From assembly GCA_004144345.1 (NCBI GenBank), contig SEEL01000015.1:24213-88212 (forward strand): a DNA stretch of 64,000 nt, written 5' to 3'. Below the pieces are notes generated by a model. The model ran no database searches. It was not told the origin of the DNA and saw nothing but the letters and a program-made list of their open reading frames with translations. Within the stretch, counting starts at the first letter, position 1, and each line of letters starts with the position of its first letter. The position numbers and the translations under genes are program-made. The DNA comes from Hyphomicrobiales bacterium. GTDB lineage: Bacteria > Pseudomonadota > Alphaproteobacteria > Rhizobiales > Devosiaceae. This document shows positions 28,177 to 38,895 of this stretch, piece after piece.

Positions 28177-29733
28177 GGCCGACGATCTCACCATCTCGTT
28201 CGGCGGCACGCCGGTGCTCGACCGACTGAGCTTTGCCATCGGCAAGGGCCAGCGCGTCGGCCTCATCGGGGAGAGCGGTGCGGGCAAGACCATGCTGGCG
28301 CTCGCGCTGGTCGGCCTCCTCCCCGCCAATGCCACGATGAGCGGCACGCTGAGCTTCGAGGATGCGCCGCTGCCGGCCGATGAAGCGGCGCTGGTAATGC
28401 TGCGCGGCAAGCGCATCGGCATCGTGCTGCAGCAGACGGCCCATGCGCTGGATCCCCTGCGCAGCGTCGCCACGCACCTGACTGACGCCCTGCAGCGCAA
28501 TGGGCAGCCTGCGACCGCCGCCGATGTCGCTGCCCTCCTCGCCGATGTCGGGCTTGACGCCAAGCTCGCGCCTCGCTTCCCGCACCAGGTGTCCGCCGGG
28601 CAGCGGCAGCAGATCATGGTGGCGCTGGCGCTGGCCGGCAAACCGGATCTGCTGATCGCCGATGAGCCGGCCTCCGCGCTCGATGTCATTGCGCAGCGCA
28701 AGATCGTCGATCTCATCGAGCGCCATTGCAGCGAGCGCGACATGGCGCTGCTGCTGATCTCGCATGATCTGCGCGCCGCGGCCCTGCTCTGCAGCCGCAT
28801 CATGGTGCTGCGCGGCGGCAAGCTGGTCGAGGCCGGCGACAAGCTCGAGGTGCTGGGCCATCCCAAGCAGGACTACACCAAGCTGCTGCTCGCGGCCGGC
28901 CGCCACCGCGCCCGCACGCTGATGCGGGCGCCCATCGGCGGCGATCTGCTCGAACTGCGCCACGTCTCGCGGCGCTACCGGCAGCCCGATGTGTCGATCT
29001 TCCAGCCGCGCCCGCCGCTTGTGGCGCTCGACGATGTGAGCTTCACCATCCGCGGCGGTGAATCGCTGGCGCTGGTCGGCCCGTCCGGTTCCGGCAAATC
29101 GACGCTGGCGCGGATCATCACCGGGCTCGAGCGCGCCAGTGCGGGCGAGCTCGAATTCGACCACCACCTCTATCACGGGCCGGACATGGCGCGGGACACG
29201 CGGCGCGATGTGGCGCTGGTGTTCGAGGATCCGACAGCGAGCTTCAATCCGCGCCTCACGGTGGGCGAATCCATCGCCGAGCCGCTGCGGCTCGAAGCAG
29301 GGGCCGAGATCGAGGATTTGGGCCGCCGCATCGTCGAATCGGTGAATGCGGTCGGGCTAGCGCCCGATATGCTGGCGCGCCATCCGCACGAATTCTCGGT
29401 GGGCCAGCGGCAGCGCCTCGCCATTGCCCGCGCGCTGGTGACGCGGCCGCGACTGATCGTGCTCGATGAACCGGTGGCGGCGCTCGACGTCATCGCCCGC
29501 GGCGAAGTGCTGGTGCTGCTCAACCGGCTGCGCGCCGATTTCGGGCTGACCTTCCTCGTCATCAGCCATGACATCGACATGGTGCGTGTGGTCGCCGACC
29601 GCATCATCGTCATGGACAAGGGCAAGATCGTCGAGACCGGCACGCCGGCGCAGTTGCTGGAGAAGCCGCAGCAGGAAGTGACCCGCGAGCTGATCGCCGC
29701 GGGCCTTCCCGATGTAGGGATCGTGCCCGTGCT

Positions 29734-29737
<4 letters not shown>
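28166..29737 (+). CDS. Tandem ABC ATPase (DppD-DppF fusion)
   Basis: Energises the DppBC-type permeases. 523 aa from GTG 28166 (GTG CTG CTT AAG), with GGAG upstream and an 11-bp overlap with dppC. Domain 1: Walker A GESGAGKT (about 38), signature VSAGQRQQ, Walker B LLIADEPASALD. Domain 2 (from about 265): Walker A GPSGSGKST, signature FSVGQRQR, Walker B LIVLDEPVAALD. This fused layout resembles YejF/GsiA. Its stop shares a CTAG with the convergent aglK stop. Confidence 0.92.
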
Positions 29738-30741
<1,004 letters not shown>

Positions 30742-30758
30742 CGAGGCCTCCCCGCCTG

Positions 30759-32432
30759 CTAGCGAATGATACCGATATAGGCGCCAAACGGCGCAAGACT
30801 GAGCGCGCCCTGCGACGGCTCATCGACAATGTAGGGTGCGCCGGAGGGCGCCAGATCGAGTCCGGCCGGCACGGTGACCAGCGCCGCCTTCTCACTCATA
30901 TTGAACGCACAATAGAGCTTTTCGCCGCCATCCTCGCGGATGAAGGCCAGCACCCCTTCGGGCGCATCGAGCGTCTTGATCGAGCCGCGCACCAGCGCCG
31001 GATGGGCGCGGCGGAACGCCAGCATCTCGCGGTAATGCGACAGCACCGACGCCGGGTCGGTGACCTGGCGGTCGACGGCCTTGGTCATGTGATCGGCGGG
31101 CACCGGCAGCCAGGCACGCGTCGCTGTGGTGAAGCCGCCCTGCTGCGACTGGGTCTGCCACACCATTGGCGTGCGGCAGCCGTCGCGGCCCTTGAACTGC
31201 GGCCAGAACTCGATTCCATAGGGATCGACCAGATCCTCGAAGGCGAGCTCCGCTTCGGTCAGGCCCAGTTCTTCGCCCTGGTAGAGGCAGACCGAACCGC
31301 GCATCGACAGCAGCAGCGTCGCCGCGAGGCGGGTGAAGGCTTCCTGCTGGCCGTGCGTCGCCCAGCGCGAGATGTGGCGCACCACGTCGTGGTTGGAAAA
31401 GGCGAGGCAGATCCAGCCATCGGGCGCGTCGCGCTCGGTCAGATCGATGGCCTTGCGGAAATGCGCCGCCGAGAACTCACCGCCCAGATAGTCGAAGGTG
31501 TAGGCCATGTGCAGCCGGTTGGTGCCGGAGGTGTACTGGCTCATCACTTCGAGCTGGTGCTGGCTGTCGCCGATCTCGCCCACCGACGTCTTGGCGCCAT
31601 ATTCGTCGAGCAGCGCCCGGATGCGCTCCATGAACACGGCGTTTTCCGGCTGGCTCTTGTCGTAGAGGTGTTCCTGGAAATTGTAGGGGTTCACCGCTGG
31701 CGCCGTGGAGGCGTTGAAATCCTCCGGCTTGACCACCGGGTTCGATTCAAGCCCGAGCGAGTGGTAGTAGAAGTTCACCGTGTCGAGGCGGAAGCCGTCG
31801 ATGCCGCGCTCCAGCCAGAAGCGCATGTTCTCGAGCTGGGCTTCCTGCACTGCCGGATTGTGGAAGTTGAGGTCCGGCTGCGAGGCGAGGAAATTGTGCA
31901 TGTAGTACTGCATGCGCCGGCTGTCCCAGGTCCAGGCGCTGCCGCCGAAGATCGACAGCCAATTGTTGGGCGGCGTGCCGTCGGGCTTGGGGGCGGCCCA
32001 GACGAACCAGTCCGACTTGTCATTGGTCCGGTTCAGCCGGCTTTCGGCGAACCAGGGATGCTTGTCGGAGCAATGGCTGATCACCTGGTCGATGATCACC
32101 TTGAGGTTGAGCGCATGCGCCTTCTCGACCAGCCGGTCGAAATCGGAGATCGTACCGAACAGCGGATCGACGTCGCGATAGTTCGAGACGTCGTAGCCAA
32201 AATCCTTCATCGGCGAAGTGAAGAATGGCGAGAGCCAGATACCGTCGACACCGAGATCGGCGACATAGTCGAGCCGCTCGGTGATGCCGACGAGGTCGCC
32301 GATGCCATCGCCATTATGGTCCTGGAACGAACGCGGATAGATCTGGTAGATCACCGCACCGCGCCACCAGTCGCGATCCAGCACCGTTTCGGCCGGTGTC
32401 TTCTGTTCCGTCATCAGCGGCTGGGCGACCAA
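30759..32432 (-). CDS. aglA: Cytoplasmic alpha-glucosidase, GH13 (AglA-like)
   Basis: Hydrolyses imported alpha-glucosides such as maltose, sucrose or trehalulose-type sugars; exact preference unknown. 557 aa, no signal peptide. GH13 regions: WWRGAVIYQIYPRSF, VIIDQVISHCSDKHPWF, GFRLDTVNFY (nucleophile Asp, about 217), SVGEIGDS (acid Glu, about 284) and FSNHDVVRH (about 350). The start is probably TTG 32432, which has GAGAGGA 8 bases upstream; ATG 32414 lacks a ribosome site. An AglR operator lies about 45 bp upstream. Confidence 0.93.
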   Translation of the reverse strand: MVAQPLMTEQKTPAETVLDRDWWRGAVIYQIYPRSFQDHNGDGIGDLVGITERLDYVADLGVDGIWLSPFFTSPMKDFGYDVSNYRDVDPLFGTISDFDRLVEKAHALNLKVIIDQVISHCSDKHPWFAESRLNRTNDKSDWFVWAAPKPDGTPPNNWLSIFGGSAWTWDSRRMQYYMHNFLASQPDLNFHNPAVQEAQLENMRFWLERGIDGFRLDTVNFYYHSLGLESNPVVKPEDFNASTAPAVNPYNFQEHLYDKSQPENAVFMERIRALLDEYGAKTSVGEIGDSQHQLEVMSQYTSGTNRLHMAYTFDYLGGEFSAAHFRKAIDLTERDAPDGWICLAFSNHDVVRHISRWATHGQQEAFTRLAATLLLSMRGSVCLYQGEELGLTEAELAFEDLVDPYGIEFWPQFKGRDGCRTPMVWQTQSQQGGFTTATRAWLPVPADHMTKAVDRQVTDPASVLSHYREMLAFRRAHPALVRGSIKTLDAPEGVLAFIREDGGEKLYCAFNMSEKAALVTVPAGLDLAPSGAPYIVDEPSQGALSLAPFGAYIGIIR

Positions 32433-32474
32433 GTCGAAATCCTCTCGTCGGCGCGCCCCGAACGGCGCTTTGCC

Positions 32475-32484
32475 AAAACGTTTT
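32475..32484. promoter_or_regulatory. AglR operator upstream of aglA
   Basis: CCAAAACGTTTTAG, with core AAAACGTTTT, matches the palindromes found twice before aglE. It sits between divergent aglA and aglR and so could control both. A weaker CAAAACACGTTG site occurs at 32560-32571 close to the aglR start. Confidence 0.8.
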
Positions 32485-32585
32485 AGTTCGCTATTCTTAT
32501 CGAAGGGAGTGAGGTTCCGTCAACGTCGAGGGGCGGCGACACGGCAATTTGCCGGTCGTCAAAACACGTTGCCGGTCAATGGGTT

Positions 32586-33692
32586 ATGACGACACGAACA
32601 AAGAGTCCAAGGGCACCGGTAATGGCCGGACGCAATGTGACGATCAAGGATCTGGCCGCCGAGCTCGATCTGTCGATCACCACCATCTCGCGCGCGCTCA
32701 ACGGGTACACCGATGTCGGTGAGAAAACCCGCGCCAAGGTTGAGGATGCGGCCAAGCGCCTGGGCTACCGGCCCAACCGCAATGCGCAGCGCCTTGTGCT
32801 GCAACGCACGCACAATGTCGCCTGGGTGCAGAGCGACAACGAGCTCAAATATCTCGATCCGCACTTCGCCGAGGTGATGGCCGGCGTGCTCGCCAGCGCC
32901 CGCGACACCAATTACGACATCGTGCTGACCAGCCATGGCGTGGGCCGCGAGCTGGCGACCTATGACCGCTATGTGCGCGACAATTCGGTCGACGGCTTCA
33001 TCGTCGATCTGGCGCGCGAAGAGGATGGCCGCATCGACTTTCTGCTCGAGAGCGGACGCCCCTTCGTGGTGCATGGGCGCGACCGGCGGGCCAGCCAGTA
33101 TGGCTGGGTCGACATGGACAATTACGGCAATTTCTATCGCCTGATGCGCATGCTGATTGCCAATGGGCATCGCCGCATCGCCTTCATCAATGGCGACGAG
33201 GCCTTCAACTACGCGCTCTACCGCCACCATGCGGTGCGCGACGCGATCGCCGATGCGGGCCTACCCGAAGACAGTGTGACCATCCACAATTCCGCGCACC
33301 CGATGGGCGATGCCGGCTTCCGCCTGACGCAGGCGGCCCTCGCCGACCGCAAGGTGACGGCGATCATCTACTCGTCGATCCTGCTGCTGATGGAGGGCTA
33401 CGAAGTGCTCGCCGGCGCGGGCCTCCGCGATGGCCGGCCGATCGCCGTCGCCACCATGGATGACGAGTTGCGCCACATCGATCCGTCGCGCCTCGCGCCG
33501 CGCGTCACCTTTGCGCGCTCGTCGCTGAAGGCCGCCGGCTCCGCGCTGATCGCCGAACTCAGCCGCCAGTGCGACGAGCATGCGGCGCCATCAGGCACGC
33601 TGATTCCCTCGACCTTCCAGGTCGCGCCCGATATTGACGGCAGCACGCTCGACGAGCCCCTGCCCGCGAAGCGCCGCACGACCATCGGCTGA
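32586..33692 (+). CDS. aglR: LacI-family repressor of alpha-glucoside genes
   Basis: 368 aa. N-terminal LacI HTH: VTIKDLAAELDLSITTISRALNGYTDVG, hinge, then a periplasmic-binding-protein-like effector domain (about 75-345). ATG 32586 is used by the track; M13 at 32622 (MAGRNVTIKDL) is also plausible. The gene sits between the two halves of the agl locus, divergent from aglA and convergent with aglG. It is the natural reader of the AAAACGTTTT operators at 32475, 37479 and 37495. Rhizobial AglR has the same role. Confidence 0.9.
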   Translation: MTTRTKSPRAPVMAGRNVTIKDLAAELDLSITTISRALNGYTDVGEKTRAKVEDAAKRLGYRPNRNAQRLVLQRTHNVAWVQSDNELKYLDPHFAEVMAGVLASARDTNYDIVLTSHGVGRELATYDRYVRDNSVDGFIVDLAREEDGRIDFLLESGRPFVVHGRDRRASQYGWVDMDNYGNFYRLMRMLIANGHRRIAFINGDEAFNYALYRHHAVRDAIADAGLPEDSVTIHNSAHPMGDAGFRLTQAALADRKVTAIIYSSILLLMEGYEVLAGAGLRDGRPIAVATMDDELRHIDPSRLAPRVTFARSSLKAAGSALIAELSRQCDEHAAPSGTLIPSTFQVAPDIDGSTLDEPLPAKRRTTIG

Positions 33693-33706
33693 TCGCGGAC
33701 AAAGAA

Positions 33707-33729
33707 AAGGCCGGCGTTCTGCCGGCCTT
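33707..33729. terminator. Bidirectional terminator between aglR and aglG
   Basis: AAGGCCGGC and GCCGGCCTT form a 9-bp stem around GTTCT in the 60-bp convergent gap. AAAGAAAA precedes and TTCTTA follows, giving moderate T-runs on both strands. Confidence 0.8.
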
Positions 33730-33752
33730 CTTAGTCGGGGAGGATGGCGGGG

Positions 33753-34952
33753 CTACTTTACCGAGCCCGCCAGGAGACCGCGGACGAAGTAACGCTGCAG
33801 CGAGAAGAACACGATCAGCGGCACCACGATGGTGACGAAGGCGCCGGCCGTGAGAATTTCCCAATTGTTGCCGCGCGAGCCGAGCAGCGAGACGAGCTTA
33901 CCGGTCAGCACCAGCTTGCTCTCCTGCGCCCCCAGGAACACCATCGCCACCAGAAGATCGTTCCAGACCCAGAGGAACTGGAAGATCGAGAAGCTGGCGA
34001 GGGCCGGAAAGCTCAGCGGCAGCACCATGCCGGTGAAGATCTTGAAGTGCGACGCGCCATCGATGCGCGCCGATTCCATGATCTCCTTGGGCAGGCCCGC
34101 CATGTAGTTGCGGAGCAGATAGATGGCGAGCGGCAGGCCGAAGGCGGTGTGCGCCAGCCAGATGCCGAGATAGGTCTTGCCATCCTCGGCGCCGAAGAAG
34201 CGCGCGATGCCGTTATACATCGAGAGCAGCGGGATCAGCGACATCTGCAGCGGCACGACGAGGAGGCCGACGATGACGGCGACGATCACGCCCCGGAACG
34301 GGAACCGCATCCAGGCCAGCGCATAGGCCGCGAAGGCCGCCATCATGATCGGGATGATGGTCGCCGGGATGGTCACGGTGAACGAATTGACGAAGGAGCG
34401 GAACACGCCGCTGGCGGTCAGCACCTCGACATAGTTCTGCAGCGTGAAGCGCGGCGGGATGTCCGCCACGAAGAACAGGCGCGGGCCGCGCGCATGGACG
34501 AGCCGCGTGTCCGAGACCCATTGGTAATTGCCATCGGAGTCGACGGTGATGGTGCCACCATCGTTCATCGGCATCGAGCCGCCGGCCGCCGTCGCGTTGG
34601 GCGTATCGGCGGTGAGGCCGAAGCCCGAGATCTGCTTGTGCGTGTCGGTGCCGAAGACATTGCCGCTGATGACGAAGCGGCCATCCTGTTCGACCTGCTG
34701 ATCGGCGACCGGCAGGCGCACGACATTCTGCGACACCGAGGTCGAGAGCGCCGTCCACCAGCCGGAAACCGCCAGCTGGTCCTTGTCGCGCAGCGACGAG
34801 ATCAACAGGCCCGCCGTCGGCACGGTCCAGATGATAACGAGGACGAGCAGCGCCAGATGGGTGAAGAGGCGGCCCGCATCGATGCGCGCCAGCCAGTTTG
34901 GTGTGCCGGTTGCGGGACGCGGGAGGTCGGTGGCGACGTCTACGGTGGCCAT
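33753..34952 (-). CDS. aglG: Alpha-glucoside ABC permease
   Basis: 399 aa MalG-type permease. The N-terminal helix (about 29-50) is followed by an unusually long periplasmic segment (about 55-180) typical of AglG, then five more helices. The EAA loop is EIMESARIDGASHFKIFTGMVLP. It ends RGLLAGSVK. ATG 34952 overlaps the aglF stop as TGATG. Last gene of aglEFG. Confidence 0.93.
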   Translation of the reverse strand: MATVDVATDLPRPATGTPNWLARIDAGRLFTHLALLVLVIIWTVPTAGLLISSLRDKDQLAVSGWWTALSTSVSQNVVRLPVADQQVEQDGRFVISGNVFGTDTHKQISGFGLTADTPNATAAGGSMPMNDGGTITVDSDGNYQWVSDTRLVHARGPRLFFVADIPPRFTLQNYVEVLTASGVFRSFVNSFTVTIPATIIPIMMAAFAAYALAWMRFPFRGVIVAVIVGLLVVPLQMSLIPLLSMYNGIARFFGAEDGKTYLGIWLAHTAFGLPLAIYLLRNYMAGLPKEIMESARIDGASHFKIFTGMVLPLSFPALASFSIFQFLWVWNDLLVAMVFLGAQESKLVLTGKLVSLLGSRGNNWEILTAGAFVTIVVPLIVFFSLQRYFVRGLLAGSVK

Positions 34953-35968
34953 CAGCGTGTCCCCTCTTCAGCGTTGGCGCGGCGGATGTTCCAGATCATG
35001 ATCGGCAACACCGCAAGCATGATGATCACGGCGACGGTCGAGCCGCGGCCATAGTCGAAATTGACGAACATCCATTTGAACATGAAGTTCGCCAGCACTT
35101 CGGTGTCCCACTGGCCATTGGTCATGGCGAAAATGATGTCGAACACCTTCAGCACGACGATGGTGATGGTGGTCCACACCACGACGATGGTGCCCCAGAT
35201 CTGCGGGATCATGATGTCGAAGAAGATGCGGAAGCCATTGGCGCCGTCGATGCGGGCCGCTTCCAGCGTTTCCTCGGGCACGCCGCGCAGGGCGGCAGAG
35301 AGGATGACCATGGCAAAGCCCGCCTGAATCCAGATCAGGATCACCATGAGGAACACCGAGTTCCACACAGGGATGGTGATCCAGGCCTGCGGCGGCAGGC
35401 CGAAGCCGGTGACGATGGCGTTGAGCAGGCCGATCTGCTGCTCGCCGGCGGCGCGGTAGTCGTAGACGAATTTCCAGATCACCGAGGCGCCGACAAAGCT
35501 GATCGCCATCGGCATGAAGACCAGCGATTTTGCGATGTTGCCCCACCAGAGCTTGTCGGCGAGCACGGCGATGATGAGGCCGAAGAACGTCGCCAGAGAT
35601 GGCACGATCAGCAGCCACAGAATGTTGTTGAAGATCGACTGGCGGAAGCCGCCATCGCCGATGGCCCAGAGGTAATTGCCGAAGCCGATGAAATTGCCGT
35701 TCTTGTCGAAGAAGCTCAGCCGGAAGGTCTCGAGCACCGGGTAGACGAGGTAGACCGTCAGGAACAGCAGCGCGGGAAACAGGAAGAGCCATGGCCGGAT
35801 CTGGCTGCGAAGATTATCGCGCCGCGTGATCTCGTCGCCGGAGGACCGTTCGGTGGAGAGGAATTTGTCGAGCAGCCAGTTGGTGCCCCAGAAATAGGCC
35901 ACGGTGCCCGCCAACGCGATGCCGATGGCAATCAGCGCACCAAATACCTGCTGCAGAATATCGCTCAT
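34952..35968 (-). CDS. aglF: Alpha-glucoside ABC permease
   Basis: 338 aa MalF-type permease from ATG 35968 (MSDILQQVFGAL), preferred over the TTG one codon earlier because AGGGGAGGGGCGG precedes it. N-terminal helix, cytoplasmic loop with SSGDEITRRDN, then IRPWLFLFPALLFLTVYLVYP, and EAA loop ETLEAARIDGANGFRIFFDI. It partners AglG, AglE and AglK. Confidence 0.93.
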   Translation of the reverse strand: MSDILQQVFGALIAIGIALAGTVAYFWGTNWLLDKFLSTERSSGDEITRRDNLRSQIRPWLFLFPALLFLTVYLVYPVLETFRLSFFDKNGNFIGFGNYLWAIGDGGFRQSIFNNILWLLIVPSLATFFGLIIAVLADKLWWGNIAKSLVFMPMAISFVGASVIWKFVYDYRAAGEQQIGLLNAIVTGFGLPPQAWITIPVWNSVFLMVILIWIQAGFAMVILSAALRGVPEETLEAARIDGANGFRIFFDIMIPQIWGTIVVVWTTITIVVLKVFDIIFAMTNGQWDTEVLANFMFKWMFVNFDYGRGSTVAVIIMLAVLPIMIWNIRRANAEEGTR

Positions 35969-36010
35969 CAAGCCGCCCCTCCCCTGGCGTTGCGAGACTT
36001 CGGTAGGCTC

Positions 36011-36036
36011 GGACCCGGCACCTTAGCGCCGGGTCC
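36011..36036 (-). other. Hairpin between aglE and aglF
   Basis: GGACCCGGC and GCCGGGTCC form a 9-bp stem around an 8-nt loop in the 88-bp gap between binding-protein and permease genes. No T-run follows. Such hairpins typically stabilise the upstream mRNA so the binding protein is made in excess. Confidence 0.6.
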
Positions 36037-36056
36037 GCATGCGAAGCTAGATCAGC

Positions 36057-37418
36057 TTATTTGATGGCGTCCCACGACGCCTGGATGCCGTCGGCAACTT
36101 CCTGGGCGGACTTGCCGCCGACGAAGTCGACCATGCCGGTCCAGAACGAGCCGGCACCAACGGCGCCCGGCATCAGATCGGAACCGTCGAAGCGGAAGGT
36201 CGTGCCCGAAAGCAGGATCTGGCCTTCACGCTTCAGCGTGTCGTTGCCGTAGGTTTCGATGTTGGCCAGCTTGTTGGTCGACAGGAAGCCCGACTGCGCC
36301 ATCCAGACCTCGTTCGAGATCGGGTTGTTCAGGAAATCGATGAAGGCCTTGGCCGTCGGCGAGTCCTTGGTGATCACGGCGAGCGTGCCAGCACCGAGCA
36401 CCGGGGTGCCGAGGTCCTTGGCGGTCGAGGCCGGGAAGTAGAAGAAGTCGGCGTCTTCGCCCAGCACCGTGCCTTCAGGGAAGAAGGACGGGATGAACGA
36501 AGCCTGGTGGTGCATGTAGCAGGCCGGCGGAACCGAGAAGAGACCCAGCGGGCTCTCGCGGAAGTCCGTGGTACCGACCGCGGCAGCGCCGCCGGCAACG
36601 TTCTTGTCGTTCTTGGCAAACCAGCCGAACTCTTCGATGGCGGCCACGACCTTGGGATCGTTGAACTTCAGTTCGTTCGAAACCCACTTGTCATAGTCTT
36701 CACCGGTCTGGGTGCGGAGCATGATGTCTTCGACCCAGTCGGTCGCCGGCCAGCCGGTCGCACCGCCTGAACCCAGACCAATGCACCACGGCGTCTTGCC
36801 GTCGGCGACGATCTTTTCGGTCAGGGCCTTGAGGTCTTCGTAGGAGGTCGGGACTTCATAGCCGGCATCGGCGAAGTTGTCGGGCGAGTACCAGACCAGC
36901 GACTTGAGGTCGGCCTTGTACGGGACGCCGTAGAACTGCGGATTGCCGTCCTTGTCCTTGTAGGTGCCGAGACCGACGAACGACGCACCCGCCGCGTTGA
37001 TCTCTTCAACCGTCTTCTTCACGTCGTCGCCGAGCGGCGTCAGATAGCCCTTCGACGCCATGTCGGCGAGCAGACCCGGCTGCGGCAGGATGGTGACGTT
37101 GGCCGACGAACCGGCGGCAGCGTCGATCTGAGCCTGCTGCTCGTAGTTTTCCGAGGAGCCATATTCGACCTGGATGCCGGTGGCATCGGTGAAATAGGCG
37201 AGAACGGTCAGGAACTGCTCCTGGTCGCCACCTTCGCGCCAGGGACCCCAGACGGTCACCTTCTGGCCTTCGAGGCCCTTATGCGCGTCGGCGAAAGTCT
37301 GCAGCGCGTCCCAGCTGAACGCACCTTCACCCTTGGGATACTTCAGTTCCTGAGCATGAGCGCCGGCCGAGATCACCAGCGCAACGGCGGAAACCCCCGC
37401 CAAGAGGTATTTGTGCAT
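36057..37418 (-). CDS. aglE: Alpha-glucoside-binding periplasmic protein
   Basis: 453 aa from ATG 37418 (MHKYLLAGVSAVAL), preceded by GGGAGGA; the 500-aa track start includes the promoter. Signal peptide about 1-22, cleaved after AHA. Family 1 solute-binding fold with GQKVTVWGPWREGGDQEQF and CYMHHQASFIPSFFP. First gene of aglEFG, with two AglR operators 61-90 bp upstream of the start. Confidence 0.94.
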   Translation of the reverse strand: MHKYLLAGVSAVALVISAGAHAQELKYPKGEGAFSWDALQTFADAHKGLEGQKVTVWGPWREGGDQEQFLTVLAYFTDATGIQVEYGSSENYEQQAQIDAAAGSSANVTILPQPGLLADMASKGYLTPLGDDVKKTVEEINAAGASFVGLGTYKDKDGNPQFYGVPYKADLKSLVWYSPDNFADAGYEVPTSYEDLKALTEKIVADGKTPWCIGLGSGGATGWPATDWVEDIMLRTQTGEDYDKWVSNELKFNDPKVVAAIEEFGWFAKNDKNVAGGAAAVGTTDFRESPLGLFSVPPACYMHHQASFIPSFFPEGTVLGEDADFFYFPASTAKDLGTPVLGAGTLAVITKDSPTAKAFIDFLNNPISNEVWMAQSGFLSTNKLANIETYGNDTLKREGQILLSGTTFRFDGSDLMPGAVGAGSFWTGMVDFVGGKSAQEVADGIQASWDAIK

Positions 37419-37478
37419 GTAGTCCTCCCATCGCACAGTTTGAGGCGCCATTCGGGCGCCCCCGCCATTCCCTGTCTT

Positions 37479-37508
37479 CCAAAACGTTTTGGTTCCAAAA
37501 CGTTTTGG
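37479..37508. promoter_or_regulatory. Tandem AglR operators upstream of aglE
   Basis: Two perfect 14-bp palindromes CCAAAACGTTTTGG (37479-37492 and 37495-37508) are separated by TT, with centres 16 bp apart. They lie between the promoter region and aglE. The identical core recurs before aglA, tying both halves of the locus to AglR. Confidence 0.92.
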
Positions 37509-37800
37509 GGCCTGATTATCAAGCCTCACATGGCCGTTAGCGGTGGCACAAACTCGCATAAAGCGAAAAGCGGAGCAAGGTGGCTGTGCAATCGATACCG
37601 GCCCTGTGGATGGGTACGTACATCAGGCGCCGGGGGCGACCGTCCGACACCGGCCGCCCCTTTGAGGTGACCTGCGCCGCCACGCGACCAGCAGGCGCCG
37701 AAAGTAATGCGACCACCACTTCTTAAGAGTTTTGGCGGTTACTATTGATATTCGCCGCCGTTCCTGCCCCGCAATCAGTATCCGGTCTTACGAATCTTCG
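37509..37800. other. Intergenic stretch between aglE operators and the HD-GYP gene
   Basis: It should contain the aglE promoter (minus strand; a GATAAT hexamer lies just outside the operators) and the HD-GYP promoter. A 60-codon minus-strand ORF is present but lacks a convincing start or composition. No other structure seen. Confidence 0.5.
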
Positions 37801-38895
37801 ATGTTGCTCGTTCTGTCGGCCCAGTACGACACACCTGCCAACACTGTGTTGCGCGGCGGGCACGCGAGCACGGCGCTTGACGCGCTGACCAGCGACGACC
37901 TCGCGGCTCACGACCTCATCCTGTTCGATATCGACCTCGCCGATGTGACAGCGGTCGGTCAGGTGCGCGCGGCGCGGGGAAGGCTCAAGGCGCCGCCGCT
38001 GTCGGTCTTTGCCGTCGATCGGGGCCGCAACCACCATCTCAACGTGACGCAGGCCAATGCGCTCGGCGCCCGCGCCGTGGTCACCCGGCCCTATGGGCAG
38101 GCCGAGCTCGACGCTGCCCTCGCAGCGCTCGACGTGACGCCGGTCTTCGTGCCGCCGCGCCCCGCCACCGCAGCGCGCCCCCCCTCCCCTTCGGTCGAAG
38201 CCGCCCGCCGCATACTGGGCGCCTCCTTTGCCGCGCTCAGTACGGGGGCGCCACTCGATTGCGACCAGGCGGCCGCGGCCAGCCGCGAACTGTTTCTCGG
38301 CATCGGCCAGGAAGGGCTGCATGGCTGGCTCGACACCGTGCGCGTCCATCACAGCGGCACGTTCCAGCATTGCCTGCTCGTCACCGGCGCCGCCGTCGCC
38401 TTCGCGCGCGAAGCGGGCCTGTCGGAAGAGGACCGCACGACGCTCACGATGGCGGCGCTGCTGCACGATATCGGCAAGGCGCAGATTCCGAATTCGCTGC
38501 TCGACAAGCCGGGCAAGCTGACCGCGGACGAATTCGCCGTCATCCGGCGGCACTCGCGCATCGGCGCCGAGTATCTGATCCACCAGCACGGTTTGTCGCC
38601 TGCCATCATCGACGCAGTGCTGCATCATCACGAATATCTCGATGGCAGCGGCTATCCCGATGGGCTCAAGGCCAATCGCATCAGCCGCATGGCGCGCATC
38701 CTCACGGTCTGCGACGTCTATGGGGCGCTTGTCGAACAGCGCAGCTACAAGGAAGCCAAGAGCCCGGCCGATGCCCTCTATGTGCTGATCGGCATGGCGC
38801 AGCAGGGCAAGGTCGATTACGGCATCCTGCGCACGCTCGCCGCGGCGCTCGGCTCGAAGCTGCCGGTCACCATGGCGCCGGGAGCCGCCGCATGA
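37801..38895 (+). CDS. HD-GYP domain protein with receiver-like N-terminus
   Basis: 364 aa from ATG 37801 (MLLVLSAQYDTP); a TTG at 37732 would add 23 residues of unconvincing composition. The N-terminal about 110 residues resemble a receiver (LILFDIDLADV). From about 165 an HD-GYP domain follows: HSGTFQHC, LLHDIGKAQIP (HD metal pair) and HHHEYLDGSGYPDG, all intact, so c-di-GMP hydrolysis is expected. Its stop overlaps the PilZ gene as ATGA, coupling a c-di-GMP-degrading enzyme to a c-di-GMP-binding protein. Confidence 0.88.
   Translation: MLLVLSAQYDTPANTVLRGGHASTALDALTSDDLAAHDLILFDIDLADVTAVGQVRAARGRLKAPPLSVFAVDRGRNHHLNVTQANALGARAVVTRPYGQAELDAALAALDVTPVFVPPRPATAARPPSPSVEAARRILGASFAALSTGAPLDCDQAAAASRELFLGIGQEGLHGWLDTVRVHHSGTFQHCLLVTGAAVAFAREAGLSEEDRTTLTMAALLHDIGKAQIPNSLLDKPGKLTADEFAVIRRHSRIGAEYLIHQHGLSPAIIDAVLHHHEYLDGSGYPDGLKANRISRMARILTVCDVYGALVEQRSYKEAKSPADALYVLIGMAQQGKVDYGILRTLAAALGSKLPVTMAPGAAA

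Noticed and set aside
31002-32486. 494-aa plus-strand ORF over the alpha-glucosidase gene
   Set aside because: Antisense of aglA; GH13 motifs are all on the minus strand.
37537-37719. 60-aa minus-strand ORF between aglE and the HD-GYP gene
   Set aside because: No ribosome site, overlaps the promoter region, composition not protein-like.
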